NCBI GenBank assembly: GCA_900540705.1
Contig: UQGR01000027.1
Span: forward strand, 1 to 27,658
Origin: an uncultured Mollicutes bacterium
GTDB taxonomy: Bacteria > Bacillota_I > Bacilli_A > Acholeplasmatales > Anaeroplasmataceae
DNA: 27,658 nucleotides
Direction of reading: 5' to 3'
A program made the position numbers and the translations under genes. The notes beneath the pieces were generated by a model. It had not been told where the DNA came from and made no database searches. It was given only the letters and a program-made list of their open reading frames with translations. Below, in pieces: positions 7,588 through 15,800 of the stretch (within the stretch, counting starts at the first letter, position 1; the number at the start of each line of letters is the position of its first letter).

Positions 7588-8001
7588 ATGACAAAAGAAA
7601 AAGTATTAGAATTTATAAAAAAACAGAAAACAGCGTTTATTTCCTCTATCGACGAAGAGGGCTTTCCAATTACAAGAGCTATGCTTATCCCGAGGAGAAT
7701 AGAAGAAAATACGATGTATTTTTCAACCAATACCTCTTCAAAAAAGGTTAAGCAATATCTAGAAAATTCCAAGGCTTGTGTTTATTTCTATGAGCGAGGA
7801 AGATTCAAGTATCAAGGAGTAACCATTAGGGGGACAATGGAAGTTTGTACTGATCAACCTACCAAGGATAGTATTTGGAGGATAGGAGATAAGCTATTTT
7901 ATAAGGAAGGTCCTACAGATCCTGATTATTGTGTCTTGAAATTCACCTTTCTTTCTGCTGAATATTATTGTGATTTTAAGATTGTTGAGATTGATTTTTA
8001 A
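7588..8001 (+). CDS. Pyridoxamine 5'-phosphate oxidase-like FMN-binding protein
   Basis: 137 residues with the split-barrel pattern of the PNPOx-like family: KTAFISSIDEEGFPITRAM, then TMYFSTNTSSKKVKQYLEN, VYFYERGRFKYQGVTIRG and DYCVLKFTFLSAEYY. Such small members bind FMN (or F420/haem in other branches) and reduce diverse substrates; they are usually not true PNPOx. Substrate unknown. The GGA-rich ribosome site GGATAGGAAT overlaps the end of the EFR1 gene, and the gap is 7 bases. Joint transcription with the EFR1 electron carrier suggests the latter could deliver electrons to this flavoprotein (inference). Confidence 0.88.
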   Translation: MTKEKVLEFIKKQKTAFISSIDEEGFPITRAMLIPRRIEENTMYFSTNTSSKKVKQYLENSKACVYFYERGRFKYQGVTIRGTMEVCTDQPTKDSIWRIGDKLFYKEGPTDPDYCVLKFTFLSAEYYCDFKIVEIDF

Positions 8002-8064
8002 GTTTGATATTCCATATTGAGTATTTGTTTTAGATATGGTAAAATTATTTTGTTGATATTCTTA

Positions 8065-8195
8065 GGTTATAGGGGAGTAGTTTGCTAGCGATAGTAGTTG
8101 GCCTACATCATGAACGGATGACACGTTCAGGTTCAACTTTAAAAAACGAGACTTATGCTTATTATGAATTCATAATAGGTGTAGGTCTTTTATTT
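8065..8195 (+). promoter_or_regulatory. yybP-ykoY-like manganese riboswitch with expression platform
   Basis: The leader has the hallmarks of this riboswitch class: AGGGGAGTAG (8071-8080) near the 5' end, and GTTCAAC followed by ACGAGACTTATGC (8146-8158) at the 3' end, with ATAGG able to pair with CTTAT to close the aptamer. GTTGG-CCT (8097-8104) can pair with AGG-T-TCAAC (8129-8136), enclosing hairpin GAACG/CGTTC. The platform holds an 18-base perfect palindrome (8160-8177). A competing 10-pair stem of GGCCTACATC (8100-8109) with GGTGTAGGTC (8178-8187) is followed by TTTTATTT and looks like a terminator. This class binds Mn(II) and often controls metal exporters, which matches the downstream CaCA exchanger. 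Confidence 0.78.
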
Positions 8196-8211
8196 ATAAG
8201 GAGGGATTCTA

Positions 8212-9255
8212 ATGCTGCCAAGCTTAGATATGACACAGTGGTGGAGCTGGTTAGTATGTATTGCTTTATTAGTTGTAGGAATTTATTTTTTAGTGAAATT
8301 TTCCGATGTTTTTGTGGATGCTGCTGCATCGATTGCGAAGAGATTTCATATTTCCGAGATGATTATAGGACTTACAATTGTGGCTTTTGGGACAAGCTGT
8401 CCTGAACTTGCAGTATCTGTATCAGATTCCATTACCTGCTTGCTGGAGGGTGGAAATGCAAATGTGGCCATAGGAAATGTGGTTGGCTCAAATATTTGTA
8501 ATCTATTAGTTGTATTGGGATTTAGCGCGATTTTTACACCAATTCTAATAAAGAAAAATGTTTGTAAAAAAGAATTTCCAATTTTGATTGTAGTGACCTC
8601 ATTGCTAGTGCTTTTAGGATTATGCTTTAATTTAGATGGCTCCTATGCAATTCTGCGTTGGGAGGGAATCATCTTTGTCCTTTTGATTTTCGTTTATGTA
8701 GGATTTTTAGTTTGGGATGCAAAGCGTCTAATGAAGCAAGGAGTTATCCTTGAGGAAGAGGAAAGTATTGAGCTCATGCCTACCGGGAAATCTATTCTTT
8801 TAGTGATTATAGGCCTCATAGGAATAGCAGTGGGCGGAGAGGCTGTCGTGTATGGAGCGAAGCATATTGCGGTAGGAATCGGAGATATGGCAAAACTCAA
8901 TCATGATTTGGTAGAATCTTTAGTTGGCTTGACGGTAGTAGCTGTAGGAACCTCTTTGCCAGAGCTTGTGACAAGCATTGTTGCAGCTAAGAAGGGGCAA
9001 AACGATATTGCTTTAGGAAACGTGATAGGCTCAAATATTTTTAATATCTTATTTGTTCTAGGTATAGCTGGAACAATTAATCCGTTAACTGTTGGGCCAC
9101 AGATTGTAGTTGATTTAGCAGTTATGCTTTTTGCAACCTTACTGGTATTTGGCTTTGCAGTTTTAGGAAAAATCAGTAAAAAGGGTGGAGCCCTATTACT
9201 TGGCTGTTATGCGGGATATTTGATATATCTTATTTGTCGAACGATTTTAGTTTAG
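8212..9255 (+). CDS. CaCA-family sodium/calcium (possibly manganese) exchanger
   Basis: 347 residues, about ten membrane helices, with the two inverted alpha repeats of the CaCA (YrbG-like) family. Repeat 1 is GLTIVAFGTSCPELAVS (GTSCPE at 60-65) with IGNVVGSNICNLL. Repeat 2 is GLTVVAVGTSLPELVTS (GTSLPE at 246-251) with LGNVIGSNIFNIL. The acidic E65 and E251 and the GSN motifs form the ion pathway, and an acidic loop (LEEEESIEL) lies in the central cytosolic segment. The protein exchanges Na+ or H+ for a divalent cation. AAGGAGGG (8198-8205) sets the start. The upstream Mn-type riboswitch suggests that Mn(II) export, not only Ca(II) export, may be its job (inference). The SGNH gene follows 24 bases downstream. 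Confidence 0.93.
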   Translation: MLPSLDMTQWWSWLVCIALLVVGIYFLVKFSDVFVDAAASIAKRFHISEMIIGLTIVAFGTSCPELAVSVSDSITCLLEGGNANVAIGNVVGSNICNLLVVLGFSAIFTPILIKKNVCKKEFPILIVVTSLLVLLGLCFNLDGSYAILRWEGIIFVLLIFVYVGFLVWDAKRLMKQGVILEEEESIELMPTGKSILLVIIGLIGIAVGGEAVVYGAKHIAVGIGDMAKLNHDLVESLVGLTVVAVGTSLPELVTSIVAAKKGQNDIALGNVIGSNIFNILFVLGIAGTINPLTVGPQIVVDLAVMLFATLLVFGFAVLGKISKKGGALLLGCYAGYLIYLICRTILV

Positions 9256-9279
9256 ATTATAAAGAAAGTAGTTGATGGT

Positions 9280-10413
9280 ATGAAATGGGTAACGATGTGG
9301 GGAAATGCACAGTCTACTGTGACTCCCGAACCGGCCTTTTATGCAAAGGATATTACCTTGCGATATCCTGTATTTATTCCTTTTTCAGGGAAAATGTTGA
9401 GAATTCATTTGGATAATTTTTGTTGTAATGAGGATGTTACGATTTCTGCAATTTGTGTATCAGTTGGGGACACACTTTCAGATGAACAAAAAGAAGTGAC
9501 ATATTTAACCTATCAGGGCAGAAGGGAGATGGTTATCCCTGCCCACCAATCCATTGTTACAGATGAAATAACCTATGATATGGAAGAAAATAAATATTTA
9601 ATTGTCTCTATTTATTTAAGAGAGTATACAAAACTTACCTCAGGTGTTGACATTATAGGACCATTATCAAAGGGGTATTTTGCATATGGCAATCATCTGG
9701 AAAGTAGAAAACTCAATGTAAATTTATCAAAATCTACCTCTTGGGTTTATTTTTTAGCAGACATAGATATATATACTGAGGATGAGAATTATGCAGTAAT
9801 ATGCTATGGAGATTCAATTACTAGTCAAGATTGGCCAGATGATATGCTATTGGCGTTAAGAGAAAAGAATATAAACAATATTTCCGTTGTACGAAAGGCA
9901 GTTTCTGGCACTCGTATCTTAAAGCAGTATGAGTGCATCACCTATCAATCCTATGGTAAATCTGGAAAGAATAGATTTTTGCATGAAATTGAGTCTGTAT
10001 CAGGAGCTAAGAAGCTTATAATTCAGCATGGAATTAATGATATCATTCATCCTGTTGGAGAGGAAATTAATATGTTTAGACCGATGAGTGATATGCCTAC
10101 GGCTTTAGAATTGATTGAAGGGCTATCCTATTATATAGAAGAAGCCACCAATCTTGGACTAGAAACCTATTTGGGGACTTTATTACCAATATATGGCTGG
10201 AGAACCTATGCTGATTTTAGAGAGCAAATAAAAAATGAAGTAAATCAGTGGATATTGTCTCAGTCTTCCATAGATTTTGCAAAAGAAGTGGGAGAATCTA
10301 AAGGAGATTATTACTCTTTTAAAGATGGCTGTGATTCGGGAGACCATCTTCATCCTTCTAAGAGTGCCTATAAAAAAATGGGTATTTTGGCAGCTAAAAA
10401 AATTTTAAAATGA
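9280..10413 (+). CDS. SGNH/GDSL-family hydrolase
   Basis: 377 residues, no signal peptide, probably cytosolic. Residues 1-165 form a beta-rich N-terminal domain (WGNAQSTVTPEPAFYAKDITLRY...) typical of carbohydrate-esterase-like SGNH proteins. The catalytic domain has block I GDSIT (nucleophile S179), block II G in VSGTR, block III GIND (N253), and block V DHLHP (D355, H358). All four catalytic blocks are intact. It likely removes acyl or acetyl groups from a sugar or glycoconjugate; substrate unknown. The ribosome site is weak (AAAGAAAG), so translation may depend on read-through from the exchanger gene 24 bases upstream, which would also put it under the riboswitch. A link between the two functions is not obvious. 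Confidence 0.9.
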   Translation: MKWVTMWGNAQSTVTPEPAFYAKDITLRYPVFIPFSGKMLRIHLDNFCCNEDVTISAICVSVGDTLSDEQKEVTYLTYQGRREMVIPAHQSIVTDEITYDMEENKYLIVSIYLREYTKLTSGVDIIGPLSKGYFAYGNHLESRKLNVNLSKSTSWVYFLADIDIYTEDENYAVICYGDSITSQDWPDDMLLALREKNINNISVVRKAVSGTRILKQYECITYQSYGKSGKNRFLHEIESVSGAKKLIIQHGINDIIHPVGEEINMFRPMSDMPTALELIEGLSYYIEEATNLGLETYLGTLLPIYGWRTYADFREQIKNEVNQWILSQSSIDFAKEVGESKGDYYSFKDGCDSGDHLHPSKSAYKKMGILAAKKILK

Positions 10414-10448
10414 AAAACAAATAAGAATCAGTTTATCTAAAGAGGGGC

Positions 10449-10478
10449 TTGATATTTAGAGAGGGTTTGTGATATAAT
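10449..10478 (+). promoter_or_regulatory. Promoter of the tRNA pair
   Basis: TTGATA (10449-10454), 18 bases, TATAAT (10473-10478), with TG one base before the -10. It lies 34 bases before tRNA-Gly. Confidence 0.7.
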
Positions 10479-10512
10479 TCTTTTTGAGGCTCAAGCCTTT
10501 CTTTAGTTTCAC

Positions 10513-10586
10513 GCAGGCGTAGTTTAATGGCAGAACTCCAGCTTCCCAAGCTGTTAGTACGGGTTCGATTCCCGCCGCTTGCTCCA
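10513..10586 (+). tRNA. tRNA-Gly (anticodon CCC)
   Basis: 74 bases with encoded CCA. Acceptor GCAGGCG pairs with CGCTTGC (one G-U). The D arm is GTTT/GAAC-like, the anticodon loop is TTCCCAA, giving CCC and reading GGG codons, and the T loop is TTCGATT. Two stem-end mismatches are seen: C-T at the base of the anticodon stem and A-C at the base of the T stem. The discriminator is T, normal for bacterial glycine tRNAs. Confidence 0.9.
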
Positions 10587-10591
10587 AAAAT

Positions 10592-10682
10592 GCAGAGATA
10601 CCCAAGAGGCTGAAGGGACACGCTTGGAAAGCGTGCAGATCGGTAACACGGTGCAGGGGTTCAAATCCCCTTCTCTGCGCCA
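10592..10682 (+). tRNA. tRNA-Ser (anticodon GGA)
   Basis: 91 bases including encoded CCA, class II with a long variable arm. Acceptor GCAGAGA (10592-10598) pairs perfectly with TCTCTGC (10672-10678). Anticodon stem CACGC/GCGTG encloses TTGGAAA, giving GGA. The T arm is AGGGGTTCAAATCCCCT. The serine discriminator G and CCA follow. It is co-transcribed with tRNA-Gly, five bases apart. Confidence 0.97.
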
Positions 10683-10750
10683 AAAATAAGTTAATATTTC
10701 AGCTTTTTCATAAAGTTAAGTTAGGGAAGTTAGGTTTTTAGATAGTTGAT

Positions 10751-10779
10751 AAGAGTATTTACGACATACTCTTTTTTTT
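10751..10779 (+). terminator. Terminator of the tRNA unit
   Basis: AAGAGTAT (10751-10758) pairs perfectly with ATACTCTT (10766-10773) around TTACGAC, followed by a run of T. Confidence 0.9.
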
Positions 10780-11005
10780 ATTTAAAAATTTTTCCTAATA
10801 TGCTAACCTTCTGGAGCAGATAAAGCTTTGTGCTTTTTAGCCCTATTTTAATTTTATCTAAGAAGTTATATATTAAATTACTTCATAATACGCCACTTCT
10901 TATTTAATGTTAAAATGAATTATGGATTGCTATGAAATTGTTTATTATTTTTTAGATTTAAGATTAAGAAAACTCAAATAATTTATATATAAAAGGTTTT
11001 ATTAT
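10780..11005. other. Gene-free AT-rich stretch
   Basis: No coding frame or recognised RNA is seen. An inverted repeat TAAGAAGT (10859-10866) and ACTTCTTA (10895-10902), 28 bases apart, and a small AAAGC/GCTTT hairpin near 10822-10836 are the only structures, and both may be chance in AT-rich DNA. Confidence 0.5.
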
Positions 11006-11034
11006 TTGACAATTTTTGGTATAATCAATATAAA
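11006..11034 (+). promoter_or_regulatory. Promoter of the DAC-like gene
   Basis: Consensus TTGACA (11006-11011), 17 bases, TATAAA (11029-11034). A TATAAT at 11020-11025 is only 8 bases from this -35 and lacks a good -35 of its own. Confidence 0.65.
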
Positions 11035-11062
11035 ATGAGTATTCAATAAATGGAGGGATAAT

Positions 11063-12463
11063 ATGGCTAAGAATTTTTTTGAGGAATATAAAGATTTTAT
11101 AGGGGATTTTATATATGGTATAATAGGTAGCCCATTCGATAACTCTTGTTTAAGGGAAAAAATATCTAAAGAAAAAGCGACTATGTTTAAGATTGAAATA
11201 GTCTGTGAAATTAATGAGTATTTTATTGATTTTTACATTCCGAATAATAACAAATATATTCATGCAAAAATTAAAAGTCCTATCACTGATGATGTTCTTT
11301 CTTTAACTAAAAATATTTGTTCTTTTTTTACGAAAATTTCTAAGTTTAAGTATTCTGGTTCAGGATTTAATAGGCCAGAAATAAGTGTAATGAACCAACT
11401 GGAACAATATAGATACGCTGTACAACGAGGAGTATGTAACTGGATATGTGGAAATGAAAATGGAGAAAAAATAGAAGAACTTTTTTGTATTTTAGAAAAA
11501 TGGTCAAAAAAGACGTATGAAGGAAGAAAAGTATCTTATTCTTTGATAGTGGATATTAGTAACGAGGAAAAAGATGAAGATTCATTTTTTGAATTTTTAA
11601 AAGATGAATTTAGTGCTACTTTAACAGACTCAATTACTTCCGCTTTTATTATTAATAAAAATGGGAAGCTTCTGAAATATTGCTCAGTCATTGATGAAGA
11701 AAATCATGAAAAGGTTGGAGAATACAATTTGAATAATAACATACCTTTTCGGTTTGCGAATTTGATATATAAAGAAGTGGTTGATAAAAAAATAGGGATA
11801 TTCCTTTTAACCAATGGAGACATATTAGTTTCTAAAAAAAGAGAATTAATCCTTGTGAAAAGAAATGGAAAGTGGTTAAATTGTCAGTTATCTTCGTTTG
11901 AAAATGCAGTTAAAGATTTTGCTTCATTCTATAGGATAGAACTAAAATTGCTACATGAAATATTTTATACAATGTTAGATATATCATTTTCTCATACAGG
12001 TGGATTAATATCAATATTATTAGATGATGTTTTTTTGAAAGGTGATAATCAAATTATATCGACATTTGATCAGCTTGAAAATGAAATTAGTGAAAAAGAA
12101 CTTGCTGAGAATATAAAAAATGAGAATAAGCAGTTATCAGAAAATGAAATTAAAAGAGAAGTAAAAAAGCGAATTTTGAAAAAGAAAACATTGCTGACTT
12201 TGCTGGGAGAGAAGAGAGCCTTTATAGACATTGAACGAAAACTTAGAAGTGAGCTAGCAGCTTTAGATGGTGCCTGCATAATTGACAAAAATGGAGATTT
12301 GATTGCTATTGGAACTATTATCCAAAATGATAAAGGATCCAGTGGTGGCGGAAGAGGTGCTGCTGCTAAAAAGTTATCTCAAAATGGTTTGGCAATTAAG
12401 ATTTCTACTGATGGATATATTGAGGTATTTTTGAAAGGAAGTCGGATTTATTTCATAAAATAA
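11063..12463 (+). CDS. Protein with C-terminal diadenylate-cyclase-like (DisA_N/DAC) domain
   Basis: 466 residues, no membrane helix, GGAGGG ribosome site at 11052-11057. The C-terminal third follows the DAC fold of c-di-AMP synthases: LDISFSHTGGLISILL near 310-325, then DGACIIDKNGDLIAIGTII (D402-G403-A404 equals the DGA motif), then GGGRGAAAKKLS (428-439), and ISTDGYIEVF. Where active cyclases have an RHR motif in GTRHRAA, this protein has GGGRGAAA, so the ATP-handling residues are changed. A charged, Lys/Glu-rich insert lies at about 345-385. Residues 200-290 (AFIINKNGKLL...GIFLLTNGDILVSKK) may be a second, more degenerate copy of the fold. Variants of this kind have been proposed as nucleotide sensors in bacterial conflict systems; whether this one makes, senses or ignores c-di-AMP is open. 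It is monocistronic, flanked by tRNAs and a small RNA. Confidence 0.72.
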   Translation: MAKNFFEEYKDFIGDFIYGIIGSPFDNSCLREKISKEKATMFKIEIVCEINEYFIDFYIPNNNKYIHAKIKSPITDDVLSLTKNICSFFTKISKFKYSGSGFNRPEISVMNQLEQYRYAVQRGVCNWICGNENGEKIEELFCILEKWSKKTYEGRKVSYSLIVDISNEEKDEDSFFEFLKDEFSATLTDSITSAFIINKNGKLLKYCSVIDEENHEKVGEYNLNNNIPFRFANLIYKEVVDKKIGIFLLTNGDILVSKKRELILVKRNGKWLNCQLSSFENAVKDFASFYRIELKLLHEIFYTMLDISFSHTGGLISILLDDVFLKGDNQIISTFDQLENEISEKELAENIKNENKQLSENEIKREVKKRILKKKTLLTLLGEKRAFIDIERKLRSELAALDGACIIDKNGDLIAIGTIIQNDKGSSGGGRGAAAKKLSQNGLAIKISTDGYIEVFLKGSRIYFIK

Positions 12464-12501
12464 TCTAATATAGGCATATTATTAATGAACAATTATAAAG
12501 G

Positions 12502-12530
12502 TTGACTTTTATAAACCTATATGCTATAAT
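12502..12530 (+). promoter_or_regulatory. Strong promoter of the small RNA
   Basis: TTGACT (12502-12507), 17 bases, TATAAT (12525-12530), with TGC directly before the -10 (extended -10). This is one of the best promoters in the window, and it faces no open reading frame. Confidence 0.8.
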
Positions 12531-12536
12531 TGATTC

Positions 12537-12661
12537 ACTATATTATTTAAGGCGTAGACCAAGGAGACTTGGCTCTGCGGATTACCATGTATATATTTCA
12601 TTGGTAAGCACGGCGAGGAGAAACACTCGTACAAAAGACCTACAGTATTGTAGGTCTTTTT
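12537..12661 (+). ncRNA. Structured small RNA of unknown class
   Basis: Expected start about 12537, end at the terminator. Hairpin 1: CGTAGA-CCAAG (12553-12563), GAGA loop, CTTGG-c-TCTGCG (12568-12579), eleven pairs with one bulged C. Hairpin 2: TTACCA-TG (12582-12589) with CA-t-TGGTAA (12599-12607). Hairpin 3: CGAG (12614-12617) with CTCG (12626-12629) around GAGAAACA. Terminator: AAAAGACCTACA (12633-12644) with TGTAGGTCTTTT (12649-12660) and T's. There is no start codon with a ribosome site leading to a meaningful frame. Two loops present AGGAGA-like sequence. I do not recognise it as SRP RNA, 6S, tmRNA, RNase P RNA or a known riboswitch. The next gene starts 225 bases later and has its own promoter, so this is probably a stand-alone RNA rather than a leader. 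Confidence 0.72.
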
Positions 12662-12665
12662 ATTT
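12633..12665 (+). terminator. Terminator of the small RNA
   Basis: AAAAGACCTACA and TGTAGGTCTTTT pair over 12 bases around GTAT, followed by TATTTTA. It ends the small RNA and stops read-through into the transglutaminase gene. Confidence 0.9.
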
Positions 12666-12769
12666 TAATTAGATTTATTTTAGTAAGTTTGATTTTTTTT
12701 AAAAAGATTAATTTATAAATATTAAATAATGCTATTAAAATCCTTAATTATCAGGAAACAATTTAAATA

Positions 12770-12798
12770 TTGAAATAATTTTTGGTAAAGTATATAAT
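12770..12798 (+). promoter_or_regulatory. Promoter of the transglutaminase-like gene
   Basis: TTGAAA (12770-12775), 17 bases, TATAAT (12793-12798). Bases 12662-12769 before it are AT-rich and hold nothing I recognise. Confidence 0.65.
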
Positions 12799-12819
12799 AT
12801 ATTTGGTCTTAATGCAATA

Positions 12820-12842
12820 TGTCGATAGTAGATTTTTCGACA
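12820..12842. promoter_or_regulatory. Inverted repeat in the transglutaminase leader
   Basis: TGTCGA (12820-12825) and TCGACA (12837-12842), perfect 6-base arms, 11 bases apart, placed about 15 bases after the expected transcription start. It could be an operator or a 5' stem; no run of T follows. Confidence 0.4.
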
Positions 12843-12886
12843 AGCATTTTGAATCATACAAAATTTATGGAGGATGTTTATAATTT

Positions 12887-15800
12887 ATGAAAAGACGCAT
12901 TTCATTTTATTCTTCCATGGTAATTACTGCGTTGTTTTTGGGTATGACATTATTTATGAATCGTGGTGCAATAAATGCTTCTGCCCAGTTAGAAACAAAA
13001 ACCTATAATTATTACTATGAACACCTTGATACTTCCGATAAGGAGGGAAATCAAGTTGAGTATGAGCTTGCAAGAGAATTTTATCAAGCGCTAGAAAGCA
13101 TCAATGAATCTGGTGCATTTAAAACGGGTAAAGTTCAATACTCTTTATCATCTATTTTGACCTCTGCTGAAATAAAAGGATGGGTTATGGATGGTAACTT
13201 AGATATTCCAAAGGCTTTCAGTGCTGCACGTGATTCTTTTTTAATGGATCATCCTGAGTTGTTTTATATTGATATGTACAAGCTGACCATTAGTGCTGCA
13301 CGTAATAATGGTGTGTATTCCGCATTTATTGATAGTGGTAGAGAGGCTAATGTCTATCGTGACAATTCCTTTAAATCTGAAGCTGAGGTCAATCAGGCCA
13401 TTGGCCAATATAATGCTTCAGTTTCCAAAATTGTAACAGAAGCCAAATCTAGAGTTGTAAATTCTGGAAATAAGTTAGACTATTCCTTAGCTATTGCAGT
13501 AAACGAAATTATAGCTAAAAATACAAAATATGATTATGGAACCTACAATGAGGGAGTGAATAACGGGAATGCCTCTACCGCATCTATGGCATTTACTTCC
13601 TATGGCGCTTTAGTCTATAAACAAGCGGTATGTTCAGGCTACTCTTTTGCCTATAAAGCCATTTTGGACCAGCTAGAAATTCCTTGTGTTGTTGTAAGTG
13701 GATATAGCATAGGCAAAGATTCTGAAGGAAATGATACAGGGAATAATGTTGGACATTCCTGGAATTATGTTTATCTTGAAACTGCAAAGAAAGAAGTAGT
13801 AACGGATGACAACCAACCTAAGGCACTTGCAGAGGAAGCTCAGGGTGCTTGGTTTGCGTTTGATACAACATGGAATAGTATGCGTGCAGACAAGAATATA
13901 TTTTCTGCAATGGGATATATTTCAGCTTCCGAGCAGCATATGCCAGATGGCATCATTTCTTCATCCAAGTATGCTCTTACCTATCCTACTCTGTCTTCAT
14001 TAAGCTATGGACAAGCAGTTAATCCTGATGATATGAATCTTGAACTCGCTATGGGTGGATTTAAATTCCAAAGTATTTATACCTATACAAGCTCTGGAGC
14101 CTATGAATTATTTGAACATGTAAGTTATAATGGCAAGAATGCAAAAGAGGTATTAGAAACAGAAAATCTACGCCTTGTATTCCGTGTATTCTATATGCAA
14201 AATGGTACGCAGAAATGGTCTTTGTGGCAGGATATGGCAAATAGTGCTCCGTATGATGGGAGTGGTATATTTCATGAAACTAGAAATACTTCTGCATATA
14301 TCAATTCAAATGTACAATATACGCAGTTTGCCGTATTGTCTGGTATAAATCCTGATGTGGATGTTCCAATCGTAGAATGGAAAGGAATTTACTATAGTGA
14401 AGGTTTGATTAAAGATGAGAATATCGTTTTTATGTCTCAGGAATTTGAAAATTCTTCTTATGGTACGTATACACCTGCTCCATACGTTATAACTGAACTA
14501 TCAAAGCCTTACTTTGGAAGTGATATTTCAATTAACGATGGTATGAGAGTATCTGCCAATAGTAATCTTATGGCAGATAAGCATGCAATTGAAGTAAAAA
14601 TTGTATATGATGAACCACTTCATATTTTAGATGAGAATAAGCCTATCACAGTATCTTTTAGTGTTACCCATGAAAATGCGAGAAAATATGCAAGCTTTGT
14701 TCCTTATCCAGATGGCTCTAACGTTCAGTTAGTTGAAGATGAGAATGGTGTTAAGAATACTTTAGTCTTCAAATTTAAGCCAAGCTTAATGTATGAGCAC
14801 AATCGTGAGGGGTATATGTTTACCTTCGGAAATGTTGGTTCAGCCAAGATTGTGGATAAATTAATTGATAATCAGTTGGTACGAACAACCTCAGATAAAG
14901 CTCCAAATTATGTGTATTATGTATTTTCTCGTCTTTATATAACGTGTCCTAAAGTCTTTGGTGATGGCAGATTGTGGGTTGAATGCTGTGCACAGCCTAC
15001 ACTTGTAGATAATTCCGATTTATCAGCTATGGATTTTAAGGATGAGGATGGGAATAGTACTTTCTCTGAGGCTGAAAGAAGTCAAATGATGCTGGTTGTT
15101 GACAGTGTAACCTCTAATACCCACAATGAGATGCTTGATGAAATCAGCAACAATACCGATATCAATGTGAACAAAGAGGAAATTAAGGCTAGTCAGACCT
15201 ATGATATTAAATTACAGATTTGTAATAGATATCCTACTATTCCAGATGGAAGCTATGTAAAAATTGCTTTAGGTTTCCCAGAAGGATATGGTCCAGATGA
15301 TGAAGGTGTTACCTTTAAATTATTCCACAGGAAGCATATTCAGGGAGATGAATATGTGATAGAGGAAATTCCTTGCGTTGTAACAAAATTAGGAATTGTC
15401 GCTACAGTTAAAAGCTTCTCCCCTTATATGGTGGCTGTCGTTCCAGAAGAAAAAGCGACCACAAAAACAGTTTATGCCTCCATTGATGGCAAAGGTGGAA
15501 AGCTTTCCAAAGAGGACGGACAGATTCAATCCTTGAATCAAGGAGACTCCTATACCTATACTATTTCTCCTGAAGAAGGATATCAGCTTTACAAGGTTAC
15601 TTTAAATGGTCAAGATGTAAAAGAAAAAGTGACAAAGGATGGAAAACTTTTACTTACCTATGATGATTTAAAGAGAAACAATGAGTTAGAAATTCATTTT
15701 ATTGCTGCTGAGGCGGCAACTCGTTATGAGGAAAATGGCATTGTAGATCCAGTGAAGGTAATCGTATCTGCAGATAATTCAACTTCTAATATTTATACTC

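Noticed and set aside
7329..7772. Minus-strand frame of 147 codons across the EFR1/FMN-protein junction
   Set aside because: It overlaps two well-supported genes and its composition is that of a reverse shadow.
8082..8405. Plus-strand frame beginning in the riboswitch
   Set aside because: It covers the riboswitch and runs out of frame into the exchanger gene, with no ribosome site.
10433..10683. Minus-strand open frames across the tRNA pair (GFEPLHRVTDLHAF..., AAGIEPVLTAWEA...)
   Set aside because: These are the well-known false proteins read from antisense tRNA sequence.
11020..11025. TATAAT as the -10 of the DAC-like gene
   Set aside because: Only 8 bases separate it from TTGACA; TATAAA at 11029 has the right 17-base spacing.
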